64,000 nucleotides of DNA from Campylobacter sputorum (GTDB lineage: Bacteria > Campylobacterota > Campylobacteria > Campylobacterales > Campylobacteraceae). The notes below the pieces were generated by a model. It did not search any database. It saw only the letters and a program-made list of their open reading frames with translations, and was not told the origin of the DNA. The translations under genes were made by a program, and so were the position numbers. Every line of letters starts with the position of its first letter. Positions within the stretch are counted from its first letter, which is position 1. Positions 10,083-17,830 of the stretch are shown piece by piece. The stretch covers positions 930,001 to 994,000 of the forward strand of contig NZ_CP019685.1 of NCBI RefSeq assembly GCF_002220775.1. Direction: 5' to 3'.

Positions 10083-10929
10083 AGAGTTACATGTAGTATC
10101 AATTTCTGGCGGAAAAGATAGTGCTGCATTAGCAATATATCTAAAAAATAAATACCCAAATATTAAATTTGAATATCTATTTTTTGACACAGGCGAAGAA
10201 CTTCAAGATACATATGATTATTTAAGGGATTTAGAAAATTTAGCTGGTATTGAAGTTCAAAGATTAAAACCTAAAAAATCATTTAAAGAGCTACTGATGG
10301 AGCATAATGATTTTTTGCCTTCACCTATGGAGAGATGGTGCACAAGAAAGATGAAGCTAGAAACATTTTTAAATAAGATGAAAGAATATAGTGAGTATCA
10401 AATTTACAACTATATAGGCATAAGGGCTGATGAAAATAGAGATGGATTAGTGCCAACCCAGGAAAATATCACAACTGTTATGCCTTTTAAAGATGATGGT
10501 ATAACGCTTGATGATGTAAAAAGGATTTTGAATGATATAGGGCTTGGACTACCAAAATATTATGATGCAATATATGATGAAAAATATGATATAGAATATT
10601 TTAGAAGTAGGTCTGGGTGTTATTTTTGTTTTTTTATGAGACAGATAGAGTGGGTTTGGCTGTACGAACAAAGACCAAAGGAGTTTAAAAAAGCTATGGA
10701 ATTTGAAAAAGATGGATATAGCTGGATAAAAGGTATGCCACTTTCTGAACTTATAAAACCAGAAAATATTGATAAAATTAAAAAATCTTATAAAAGAATG
10801 GAAGAAATAAGAAAAAATCAACCTATAAAAAATGGAACTATGATGCAAGAAATGGAGTTTATATCAAAACATGATAAGATGATTTATGATATAGAAAAAG
10901 ATAAACTTTGTACGATGTGTACGCTATGA
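10075..10929 (+). CDS. PAPS-reductase / DndC-like PP-loop protein with Fe-S-type cysteines
   Basis: Member of the PP-loop ATP-pyrophosphatase superfamily close to PAPS reductase, DndC and BrxP. Such enzymes adenylate a substrate and, in DndC, help insert sulfur into the DNA backbone. The PP-loop SGGKDS is at residues 11-16. CTRKMK (C89) matches the family's Cys-Thr-x-x-x-Lys box. Further cysteines form GCYFC (C182, C185) and a C-terminal CTMC (C279, C282), together enough to hold an iron-sulfur cluster. It overlaps the genes on both sides (8 and 4 bases). No sulfate-assimilation genes are nearby, so a defence or nucleic-acid-modification role is more likely than cysteine synthesis. The actual substrate is unknown. 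Confidence 0.85.
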   Translation: MNKELHVVSISGGKDSAALAIYLKNKYPNIKFEYLFFDTGEELQDTYDYLRDLENLAGIEVQRLKPKKSFKELLMEHNDFLPSPMERWCTRKMKLETFLNKMKEYSEYQIYNYIGIRADENRDGLVPTQENITTVMPFKDDGITLDDVKRILNDIGLGLPKYYDAIYDEKYDIEYFRSRSGCYFCFFMRQIEWVWLYEQRPKEFKKAMEFEKDGYSWIKGMPLSELIKPENIDKIKKSYKRMEEIRKNQPIKNGTMMQEMEFISKHDKMIYDIEKDKLCTMCTL

Positions 10930-12530
10930 TTACTAAGCAAGAAAAAGAACTATTAAAACTATTTGATAAATACAAAAATGGAATGGTAGGATACCTTTAT
11001 TCTAATATTATAGTACCATTTACCAATTTAGAAATTATTATAGAAACTAATCAAGATGATTTATATGATATATGCAATGAAGATTATATGGAGTTAAATT
11101 TATTATATGATACTGATTTGTCTAGAAAAATCAGTATAAAAAATATTTCAATACAAATAAAAACTCATCCAAAGAAATATTTTTTTGTTCTAGAAATTTT
11201 AAAAAAATATTATGAGTATTTTTCTAAAATCCCAACTATATCAATCGGTAGTAGCAATAGTGGCTGGTGCCCATATTATGATTTATTTTACAAGATTATG
11301 CTATCTAAGGATATTGGTGGCAGGTTAGATTTTTTTGAAGATATTATAAAACTAAATATTAGTAACATAGAACTTAATTTTGTTAAAAAATATTATGAAA
11401 AAATTTCATGGTTTGACTGGCAAGATTTTAAATATAAACTTAACTTAACATTAAATGGTATAAGCTCAATAGCCCTGCAAACCAAAGTTAGAAGATTAGC
11501 ATATATTAAAATGATAATGGGATTATTTTATGAGAGTAATAATTACCCAGATAATGTATTTAATAGAAAAATAGAATTAGAAGCAGATAAGCGTAAGTTT
11601 GATTTATTATCGCACATAAACACCAAAGGAATTATAGAAATTTCTAGAACAGGAAATTCTCCTAAGGCATATATAGATTTTGCGATTTCTTTAAGAATGC
11701 TATATATTCAAAATAATAGATATGCTTTATCCAAATTCGGAAAAGTTTTTAATGTCCTTAGAAAAAAATTAGATAATCCTACGGATAATTACTTTATTTT
11801 ACAATATTATGAAAAGATATTTTTTTTATTTTTTATTTTACAAAATGATAATTTTTACTTTTGGTCTTTACTAGAAATAATTTATATTCAAGGAAATAAA
11901 ACAACTATTAAAAATTTAAAATCAGAATTTAAAGAGTATATTATAAAAGAACTTCGCTTTATAGTTGAACATTCAAAAATCTCCAATAAAGAAAAAATAG
12001 AAATGAATTTACAAATTAAAAAAATAATTAACTGGAAAGAATCTTATTTAGAACACATTGTTGAACCAAGAGTAAATTGGATGTTAGATCTAGATTTGTT
12101 AGATAAGGATGAGTTTTTAAAAAACAATATTATTTTATCGCAAAAAGGGCTAAAATTTCTTAGTGGTTTAAGCTCATATTATGATATATTTCAAGAGAAA
12201 TTTACTATAGTAAATCAATTATTGTGTATGGATTTTTTTAGTTTAATGAGCGAAGTTTATTCTATAAAAGCATCATATGTGGATAAATCAGATATAATAT
12301 TAGTTAAAAAATATATTGATGAGAGTTTTAGGCTGTTTAAAACCATGGCACCAAACAGAGTAACAGCCTCTCAAGCTATAATATATAGTTGTTTTTTGAT
12401 GTTATTTAAAGAAGAAAAAATAATAGATCCTTGCGATATACAAAAATACTTAAGTGGCAAGGAAAACAGAGAGTATATTTTCGATTGGTATAAAACAGAA
12501 AACGATGGCTTTATAAGAAAAAAGGAGTAA
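10926..12530 (+). CDS. Unrecognised 534-aa protein in candidate defence operon
   Basis: I choose ATG 10926, which overlaps the previous stop as ATGA, rather than the TTG at 10908 in the same frame. The protein is K/I/N-rich, largely helical and has no signal peptide, membrane segment or nucleotide-binding motif. Short features that may be conserved are SSNSGWCPYYDLFYKI near residues 107-122 and GISSIALQTKVRRLAYIKMI near 175-194. The last third (VTASQAIIYSCFLMLFKEEK) looks helical, possibly winged-helix. I do not recognise a family. Position between the PP-loop enzyme and the AAA ATPase, with a 3-base gap downstream, makes it part of the same system, perhaps a specificity or adaptor subunit. 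Confidence 0.75.
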   Translation: MITKQEKELLKLFDKYKNGMVGYLYSNIIVPFTNLEIIIETNQDDLYDICNEDYMELNLLYDTDLSRKISIKNISIQIKTHPKKYFFVLEILKKYYEYFSKIPTISIGSSNSGWCPYYDLFYKIMLSKDIGGRLDFFEDIIKLNISNIELNFVKKYYEKISWFDWQDFKYKLNLTLNGISSIALQTKVRRLAYIKMIMGLFYESNNYPDNVFNRKIELEADKRKFDLLSHINTKGIIEISRTGNSPKAYIDFAISLRMLYIQNNRYALSKFGKVFNVLRKKLDNPTDNYFILQYYEKIFFLFFILQNDNFYFWSLLEIIYIQGNKTTIKNLKSEFKEYIIKELRFIVEHSKISNKEKIEMNLQIKKIINWKESYLEHIVEPRVNWMLDLDLLDKDEFLKNNIILSQKGLKFLSGLSSYYDIFQEKFTIVNQLLCMDFFSLMSEVYSIKASYVDKSDIILVKKYIDESFRLFKTMAPNRVTASQAIIYSCFLMLFKEEKIIDPCDIQKYLSGKENREYIFDWYKTENDGFIRKKE

Positions 12531-12533
12531 ATA

Positions 12534-13682
12534 ATGAAATTTGAAAATTTAGGATTAAAAGAAAATCCATTCCGTTTAACACCACCAATAAATCAACAAG
12601 AGATAATATGGGCTGGAATGAAAGATGTAAAAGAAAAGATAGAAGACAGAATTAAAATTTCACTACTAACAAGACCTTCTAGGATAGTAATTAACTGGGG
12701 AAGTTATGGTAGTGGAAAAACTCATGCTGCACTTTATTTTTCAAAAACAGATAGATTACAAGAACTTGTAGAGAAAAATAATGTAGAAAAAGCTAAAAGT
12801 ATAAAAGTAACCTTACCACGAACTTCAAAAAATATAGTTCAGGAGTTTTTGCGATCTTTTTTAGGGCAGTATTCATTGGAAGATATACGAGATGATTTTT
12901 TGGCTATTAGAGATAAAATAGGCGAAGATGCTTTGGCTAAAAGGATTGATGCTTTTTCAAACGATGGAATAATTGCAAATGTCTTTAAAAAACTTGTTGG
13001 AATTAATATAAAAAAACAAAAAGGATTATTTAATAACGAAGAAATTGATGATGATTTTCAACAATTAAAAAATTATATATATGGTGATAGTACAAAAGGT
13101 ACTTTAAATTATTTAGGGCTTTCATATGGATTAAATAACGATGAACAAATAGCAAATTTTCTAGCAACTATTATTGGTTGTTTAACTTTAGAAAAAGAAT
13201 ACTATTCATCATTTTTTATATGGCTAGATGAATTTGAAGATATAGATACTCTTAGTAAGTCTCTTCAAGATAGATTTACTACTTTTTTAAGGCAATTCAT
13301 AGATAAAACTCCTAACAACTTAACTATTTTTATAAATTTTACTCAAAAACCATTTATGTCTAGAGAAGATATGTCTTTGTATCTTGGTGAAGCTTTGACT
13401 ACTAGAATAGGTGTGCAAATCGACTTTGCACCATTAAGTATAGAAGAAGCAAAAATATATGTAAAAGAGATGTTTAATGAGGCCTTGATGGAGTCAAAGC
13501 CTATCCCTATATCTGATGAAGATATTTCATATATACTTAGCCATATAGGAAATTTAACTGCTAGAAAAATCAACGAAAGTTTTTCTATAATTTTAGAAAT
13601 GGCACTAATAAAAGAAAAAAAGACTATAAATAGAGATTTTATTAATCAAATAAAACAAGAGATTATCTCCTGGGAAGAGTAA
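12534..13682 (+). CDS. AAA-type ATPase, 382 aa, of candidate defence operon
   Basis: A complete small P-loop ATPase. The N terminus FENLGLKENPFRLTPP recalls the opening of ExeA/TniB-like AAA ATPases. Walker A is GSYGSGKTH at residues 56-64, Walker B is FFIWLDEFEDI with D232/E233, and NNLTIFINFTQKPF near 265-278 looks like a sensor-1 strand. The C-terminal part resembles an AAA lid (GNLTARKINESFSIILEMAL). It starts 3 bases after the previous stop and is followed with no gap by the PIN-like gene. With the 1082-aa protein the operon has two distinct ATPases. It probably drives or gates a nucleic-acid transaction; this is inference. Confidence 0.8.
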   Translation: MKFENLGLKENPFRLTPPINQQEIIWAGMKDVKEKIEDRIKISLLTRPSRIVINWGSYGSGKTHAALYFSKTDRLQELVEKNNVEKAKSIKVTLPRTSKNIVQEFLRSFLGQYSLEDIRDDFLAIRDKIGEDALAKRIDAFSNDGIIANVFKKLVGINIKKQKGLFNNEEIDDDFQQLKNYIYGDSTKGTLNYLGLSYGLNNDEQIANFLATIIGCLTLEKEYYSSFFIWLDEFEDIDTLSKSLQDRFTTFLRQFIDKTPNNLTIFINFTQKPFMSREDMSLYLGEALTTRIGVQIDFAPLSIEEAKIYVKEMFNEALMESKPIPISDEDISYILSHIGNLTARKINESFSIILEMALIKEKKTINRDFINQIKQEIISWEE

Positions 13683-14543
13683 GTGGTTTTTATACTAGAT
13701 GCTTGCACGGTTATAAATTTATTACAAAACGATATTATATATCAAGACGATAATTATGAATTAGAATATGATTATTTAAAATTATTAAAAAAAGTAGGTT
13801 TAGACATTAAAATTGTAGAAAAAGTATTAGGAGAGATTAAAGATAATTACGATAAAAATTTAAACTCCTTGCAAGAAAAGTCTTTGATAAATACTTACAT
13901 ATCAAAAGAATTGCATAATGAGATGTTGGCAGTAGTGAACCAAAAAGATTTTGAATCTGCTTTGGAATTTACTAAGAAAACTACTAAATATGCTAAAGAC
14001 AATGGTGAGTTGCACTCTTGTTCTTATGCATTGTATTTAAATAGATATAAATTTGATAGTTTTTTTGAAACATATTTTATTACAGATGATGATGGGGCAA
14101 AAAATGATTTTAGTGAATTTTTTAAGAATAATTTATTAGGTGAAATCATTACAACGGCTGATTTATTGTTAATTTTAGTTGTAAAAGGTGAAATTTCGTT
14201 AAAAAATGTAAAAAATTTTATACATAATTTAAAGCAAAAATATAGTTCCGATTTAGATAATCTTATAAATAGGGTAAAAAAGATTCAACAAAACGATATT
14301 AATTCTAAAAGTAGTGCTCTTTTAACAAAACTTTTGGAATTAATTAATAATCGTGAATTTGAAAAAATAAATCAAGAAATACTTTCTCATAAAGAGTATA
14401 AAAATATTGTAAAAAAAGATAGAAAAATAAATAATTTACTTAAAACAATTTCATCTAAGGATTTGAAAAAAGCAAAAACACTACAAAATAAAATCCGTAG
14501 TATTAAAGCCTATTTTTGGACAATAGATAGAATATATAATTAA
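13683..14543 (+). CDS. PIN-like domain protein, candidate nuclease effector
   Basis: A 286-aa protein starting at a GTG directly after the previous stop (TAA-GTG). The N terminus MVFILDACTVINLL has the first acidic residue of PIN nucleases (D6). Further acidic positions fitting a PIN active site are E46/E51 (VEKVLGEI), E109 (NGELHSCSYAL) and D135-D137 in YFITDDDGAKNDF. ITTADLLLILVVKGEI completes the Rossmann-like fold. About 115 residues of lysine-rich helical extension follow, too long for a plain VapC toxin. PIN domains are metal-dependent RNases or DNases, so this is the likely effector of the operon. No VapB-like antitoxin is adjacent. The operon ends here; I see no clear terminator hairpin. 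Confidence 0.75.
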   Translation: MVFILDACTVINLLQNDIIYQDDNYELEYDYLKLLKKVGLDIKIVEKVLGEIKDNYDKNLNSLQEKSLINTYISKELHNEMLAVVNQKDFESALEFTKKTTKYAKDNGELHSCSYALYLNRYKFDSFFETYFITDDDGAKNDFSEFFKNNLLGEIITTADLLLILVVKGEISLKNVKNFIHNLKQKYSSDLDNLINRVKKIQQNDINSKSSALLTKLLELINNREFEKINQEILSHKEYKNIVKKDRKINNLLKTISSKDLKKAKTLQNKIRSIKAYFWTIDRIYN

Positions 14544-14609
14544 ATAATAAGCCATAGATATTTTATAAAAGGTTCAAGACAAGTTAAGAGGATTTTCTAC
14601 TTCGCTTAC

Positions 14610-15101
14610 GCTCATAGCTTTGCAAGAACTCTTATCAATTCTAATAAAACTTGATAGAGATTTTCTTTGTTGTTATATCTAAATTCACACTCCTTTAAGT
14701 GCAGTATAATTTATGCCTTTAAATTTACTTAGTTTGTGTTTGCAGCATCCCAAAAGTTTTCTATGCCATTTATATGATTCCTAGTATTTACAAACTCATC
14801 CTTACAGTGTTTTACTTCGTAATGTTCTTTAGCACCATAATCAACCAAGCCCATCATAAGCTTTCTAGCTATCTAAATAAATTACACTCTTACCTAGATT
14901 ACTAAACTCTTTTAAAATAGACAATAACTCTTTACTAGAACAGTTTAAAACTTGTGTATAAACCTTGCCATCTCTTTTTAACATTCCAAATACTGATGTT
15001 TTATTAGCACCTATACCTTTTTTGTCTCTTACTCTTTTAGCGCTTTTATCTATCCCTATTTCTCCACTAAATTTAGATATTTTTTCATATTCGTTCATCA
15101 T
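14610..15101 (-). pseudogene. Degraded IS1595-type transposase
   Basis: Remains of an IS1595/ISXO2-like DDE transposase. The open piece (15101 down to 14865) reads SGEIGIDKSAKRVRDKKG and SVFGMLKRDGKVYTQVL, which match the catalytic-domain start of the family. Beyond a stop, other frames give GLVDYGAKEHYEVKHCKDEF, NHINGIENFW, KHKLSKFKGINY and LKECEFRYNNKENLYQVLLE, the conserved tail of these transposases. At least three lesions are visible. No terminal inverted repeats were found. It is a dead insertion at the right end of the island. Confidence 0.8.
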
Positions 15102-15403
15102 TAAATTCTGATTTGCTTAAATATTTTTCCCACTGTTTTTTCTCAAATTTCTGTTAATTTAGATATTTTAACTGCTTATATATTAAGACAAAAATATTTC
15201 AAAATTTCACGAAATTTGTTTTCTGAAAATCTGGAACGATACAAATACTTGTTTTTCATAGGTAAAATCATAACTTAAAGCTCTTTATTTATAGTTTAAA
15301 TTCCATTGGGTCTAGATTTAATATATTTATATGGTGCAACAAGCTATAATAGCTTAAGTTATTATAGCTTAGAATTTTTAAGCATTTAGTGCTTTAAACA
15401 ATA
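15102..15403. other. AT-rich right-end spacer of the island
   Basis: Non-coding as far as I can see. TTATAGCTTAAGTTATTATAGCTTAGAATTT near 15340-15370 contains a tandem TTATAGCTTA repeat. Some of the stretch near 15102-15180 may be the eroded N-terminal part of the transposase. Confidence 0.4.
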
Positions 15404-15423
15404 GTTACCTAAAAAGTTACCGA
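15404..15423 (+). repeat. Right copy of TTACC-A5-GTTACC element
   Basis: GTTACCTAAAAAGTTACCGA, in the same orientation as 2862-2883, about 80 bases inside the right att repeat. The 17-base core TTACC(T/G)AAAAAGTTACC differs at one position. It supports this point as the right end of the integrated element. Confidence 0.45.
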
Positions 15424-15503
15424 TTAATTAAAATAAGGCTTTCTTAATTGGAGCTAATTCCGATATATTAGTAGCTTTAGGCTTTTTAGTATTAGTCTTG
15501 GTG

Positions 15504-15512
15504 ACCCACCAC
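15504..15512 (+). repeat. Right attachment-site repeat (attR)
   Basis: ACCCACCAC, identical to the tRNA-Met 3' end at 2731-2739. It sets the island at about 12.8 kb and leaves the CDI locus outside. The sequence from 15513 to 15742 has no gene. Confidence 0.55.
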
Positions 15513-15742
15513 TTTATACTTTTCACCTACTTGTATATCTTTTAAAGAGTAATTATGTTTAAGATAGCATTTTGAATATTTTTTAAGTTATCTTGTATAA
15601 ATAAAGTATCTGAAATTAAAATAATAATTTTCAAGTAAAATTCCTAAAAATATAAAATCTAAGCTTGTTTATATTTACAACACTTTTTACCCTATAATAT
15701 TACCCAGTCTATAACCTTTTGTGCCTTATTCATCTCTGTTTG

Positions 15743-15838
15743 TTAAATTTCATAAACACATCTTACATTTTGTGATAAATTTATATTTAGTGATAAAATA
15801 AGTGTAAATTTAAATATGTTTGGGAATTTATATTTCAT
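15743..15838 (-). pseudogene. Relic signal-peptide start of a lost orphan toxin module
   Basis: A 31-codon remnant beginning MKYKFPNIFKFTLILSLNIN, nearly identical to the signal-peptide start of the 370-aa orphan toxin at 17325. It then meets a stop. The DNA around it (15780-15862) is a near copy of 17267-17349. It follows an immunity gene exactly as the intact orphan does, so it marks a further toxin module since deleted. Confidence 0.65.
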
Positions 15839-15862
15839 AAATTTATACTTCAAATTTTATCC
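15780..15862 (-). repeat. 83-bp repeat after an immunity gene, copy A
   Basis: Matches 17267-17349 with about three mismatches. Both copies span the 3' end of an immunity gene and the signal-peptide start of the next orphan module. Confidence 0.85.
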
Positions 15863-16193
15863 ATTTTTTAAAATATTTTTTATTATTGACAATTTCATTA
15901 ACTAAATTCTTAGCCCATACTTCATCAAATAATTCATATTGGATATTTAAAAATTTTATCATTATTAAAAAACTTTCTTTTAAGGTGAGTTTTGTAGAAT
16001 TTGAAATTTTACTAGCACTTATAATCCATTGATTATATAAATCTTCATCACCAGCATTTTCACCAATCCAAATTTCTGGCGACATTCCACCTAAAAATCC
16101 GCCCAAATCATCATCTAAATTCTGAAAATACAAATCACTTAAAAATTTATATGAGTAAATATATGCTTCATTTATAGTTAAATATTTTTTCAT
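15843..16193 (-). CDS. Putative immunity protein for the 370-aa orphan toxin
   Basis: A 116-aa protein without signal peptide or membrane segment. I start at the internal ATG 16193 because GGAAATAA just before it acts as the ribosome site. It begins 19 bases after the orphan toxin, in the same direction, the usual place of a CdiI gene. The sequence is acidic and helical (IYSYKFLSDLYFQNLDDDLG, GGMSPEIWIGENAGDEDLYN), like cytoplasmic immunity proteins that neutralise nuclease tips. I do not recognise a named family. Confidence 0.65.
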   Translation of the reverse strand: MKKYLTINEAYIYSYKFLSDLYFQNLDDDLGGFLGGMSPEIWIGENAGDEDLYNQWIISASKISNSTKLTLKESFLIMIKFLNIQYELFDEVWAKNLVNEIVNNKKYFKKWIKFEV

Positions 16194-16212
16194 ATTTATT
16201 TCCAATTCGGTC

Positions 16213-17325
16213 TTATTGGAGATGATAGACCAGTTTCTGAATTAAAATTTTTGGTGTTTTATTTATTCCGCCGTTGATAATTTGTCCATTTCTAGTTTGC
16301 GTCCAAACCTGCTCTCCGTTATCTAAAAGTTTTGAACTCCATGTATTGCCAAATTTATCTTTACCTAAAACTAATTTTGTATCATTTGCAACATTCATCA
16401 AAAGTTCTCTATTTTGTGGTGTGTCTATAACATGCCCATCTCGTGTTCCAAATATTTTTTTAGCCTTGTTGTTGGTTATAATATTTACTATATTTTTTTC
16501 ACTATTTTTGTTAAATTTTCCAATTCTCCCCATAGGTATAAACACTAAACTATCATCACTTAAACCTTGTGGAGTGTTTGGATTGTAGAAATGATTATAA
16601 AATTGTTCATCTGTAGCACTAAAGAAATCAGTTGGTGTAAAGTTTTCTTTGTAGTGGTCTGTAAATTTTAATCCTTGTGAATTTTGATATATAAAACTTT
16701 TTGCTATATTTATCTCATCTTTATTAAAGTCTGTTTTACCAAAGAAATTTAATATATTAAATATACCATTATCTTTAGCATCAACTATATATTTACCTGA
16801 TAAAAGAAGTAAGTCTCTTGCTTGTTGTTCTGATAGATCTTTGTTTGTTATATCTTTATAGTATTTTATAAAATCTTTAGCGTTATTTTGTAAAAATTTC
16901 TCTTCATCTTTATGAAGTTGTCTATTAAATAGTTCTGAACTAGTAGCTAAGTTATATCCTTGATTAGCTCCTACTTCATCATTTATTATAGCTCCACTTA
17001 TAATTCCTATTAGTTGTGAAGATAGAAGTTGTTCTTCTTTGTTTAAATTAGTGCTTAATGGTCTTAAGATTTCTGTTATTCCTGATATTAATGCTCCTTC
17101 TTTAAAGCTATCTCCTTTAATAGCATTTATACTTCCACCTACTATTGAGTGAATTAGTGTTTTAGATATACTTCCATCTTGTGAGTTTGATACTAATCCT
17201 AAATCTCCAGCTTGTTTGAATAGATAATTGCTTGTTTGTGGTAAATATAAATTTGCTAGTAATGGTTTTATACTTAGAGATAAAATAAGTATAAATTTAA
17301 ATATGTTTGGGAATTTATATTTCAT
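16213..17325 (-). CDS. Orphan CdiA-CT-type toxin module with its own signal peptide
   Basis: A 370-aa protein in three parts. A hydrophobic leader (FKFILILSLSIKPLLANL) forms residues 1-30. Residues 31-265 match the pretoxin region of the 2135-aa CdiA, apparently identical at DNA level (16530-17235 with 18487-19192), including the NRQLHKDEEKFL motif common in CdiA pretoxins. Residues 266-370 are a different tip: GHVIDTPQNRELL, GKDKFGNTWSSKLL, WTQTRNGQIINGGINKTP. I recognise this tip as a widespread polymorphic-toxin domain that I recall as a predicted RNase, without being sure of the family name. ATG 17325 is preferred over TTG 17340. It lacks a TPS domain, so it may be exported only to the periplasm, or serve as a donor for tip exchange. 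Confidence 0.75.
   Translation of the reverse strand: MKYKFPNIFKFILILSLSIKPLLANLYLPQTSNYLFKQAGDLGLVSNSQDGSISKTLIHSIVGGSINAIKGDSFKEGALISGITEILRPLSTNLNKEEQLLSSQLIGIISGAIINDEVGANQGYNLATSSELFNRQLHKDEEKFLQNNAKDFIKYYKDITNKDLSEQQARDLLLLSGKYIVDAKDNGIFNILNFFGKTDFNKDEINIAKSFIYQNSQGLKFTDHYKENFTPTDFFSATDEQFYNHFYNPNTPQGLSDDSLVFIPMGRIGKFNKNSEKNIVNIITNNKAKKIFGTRDGHVIDTPQNRELLMNVANDTKLVLGKDKFGNTWSSKLLDNGEQVWTQTRNGQIINGGINKTPKILIQKLVYHLQ
16530..17235 (-). repeat. 706-bp pretoxin repeat, orphan copy
   Basis: Matches 18487-19192 with a constant offset of 1957 and no difference noticed by eye. It ends exactly where the toxin tip changes (after the residues VFIPM), which marks the module border. Confidence 0.9.
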
Positions 17326-17349
17326 AAATTTATACTTCAAATTTTATCC
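17267..17349 (-). repeat. 83-bp repeat after an immunity gene, copy B
   Basis: Near copy of 15780-15862. It contains the last codons of the 163-aa immunity gene and the leader start of the orphan toxin. Confidence 0.85.
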
Positions 17350-17828
17350 TTGCTTTCTCTCTGAACTACTCTTTTTATTATATCTTTTTCTAGCTTTGGA
17401 TAGTTTAGAAATATCGATTTCTTTATTTGATTGGGCGGTGTTTTATTTGCTTTTACTTTTATGATTGGTTTCTTTTTAGTTTTTATTTTTGATGGTTTGT
17501 TGTTTTGTTTATGATTTTTAAATACTATAAAAATAGTATAAAAAGTAGCAAGCCAAGTAAATAAGCAAGGATAAATTAATAAACCATATGATTTTGTTAT
17601 TGTGAAATAAATTAAAACAATAAAAACTACTAACGACATAATCATAAATATTAAAGTGAATTTTGAAAATCTTTTATGTTTGACACCAATATCTAGAAGT
17701 ATCGACCCTAAACATACTCGAAAGATAAATAAGCCAAATATACAGAAAAATACCCAATAAAATACCGGATAATCTCTGCATATGCTACCCATATTTATAA
17801 CAAACCAGTTATTAAAACCTTGTTTCAT
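17337..17828 (-). CDS. Putative membrane immunity protein of the 2135-aa CdiA
   Basis: A 163-aa protein directly following the CdiA gene (2-base gap), in the CdiI position. It has three or four membrane segments (VFYWVFFCIFGLFIFRVCLG, FTLIFMIMSLVVFIVLIYFT, LLIYPCLFTWLATFYTIFIV) and a basic cytoplasmic tail with a KTKKKPIIKVKANK stretch. Multi-pass immunity proteins usually protect against pore-forming or membrane-acting toxins, which fits the hydrophobic tip of this CdiA. Function is inferred from position and topology. Confidence 0.7.
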   Translation of the reverse strand: MKQGFNNWFVINMGSICRDYPVFYWVFFCIFGLFIFRVCLGSILLDIGVKHKRFSKFTLIFMIMSLVVFIVLIYFTITKSYGLLIYPCLFTWLATFYTIFIVFKNHKQNNKPSKIKTKKKPIIKVKANKTPPNQIKKSIFLNYPKLEKDIIKRVVQRESKDKI

Positions 17829-17830
17829 AT

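Noticed and set aside
5981-14543. Calling the island operon BREX type 4, Dnd or Ssp
   Set aside because: A PP-loop enzyme and a large ATPase are present, but I see no PglZ, BrxL, methyltransferase, DndB/D/E or Ssp-like partner, and DUF4007 plus a PIN gene do not belong to the core of those systems as I know them.
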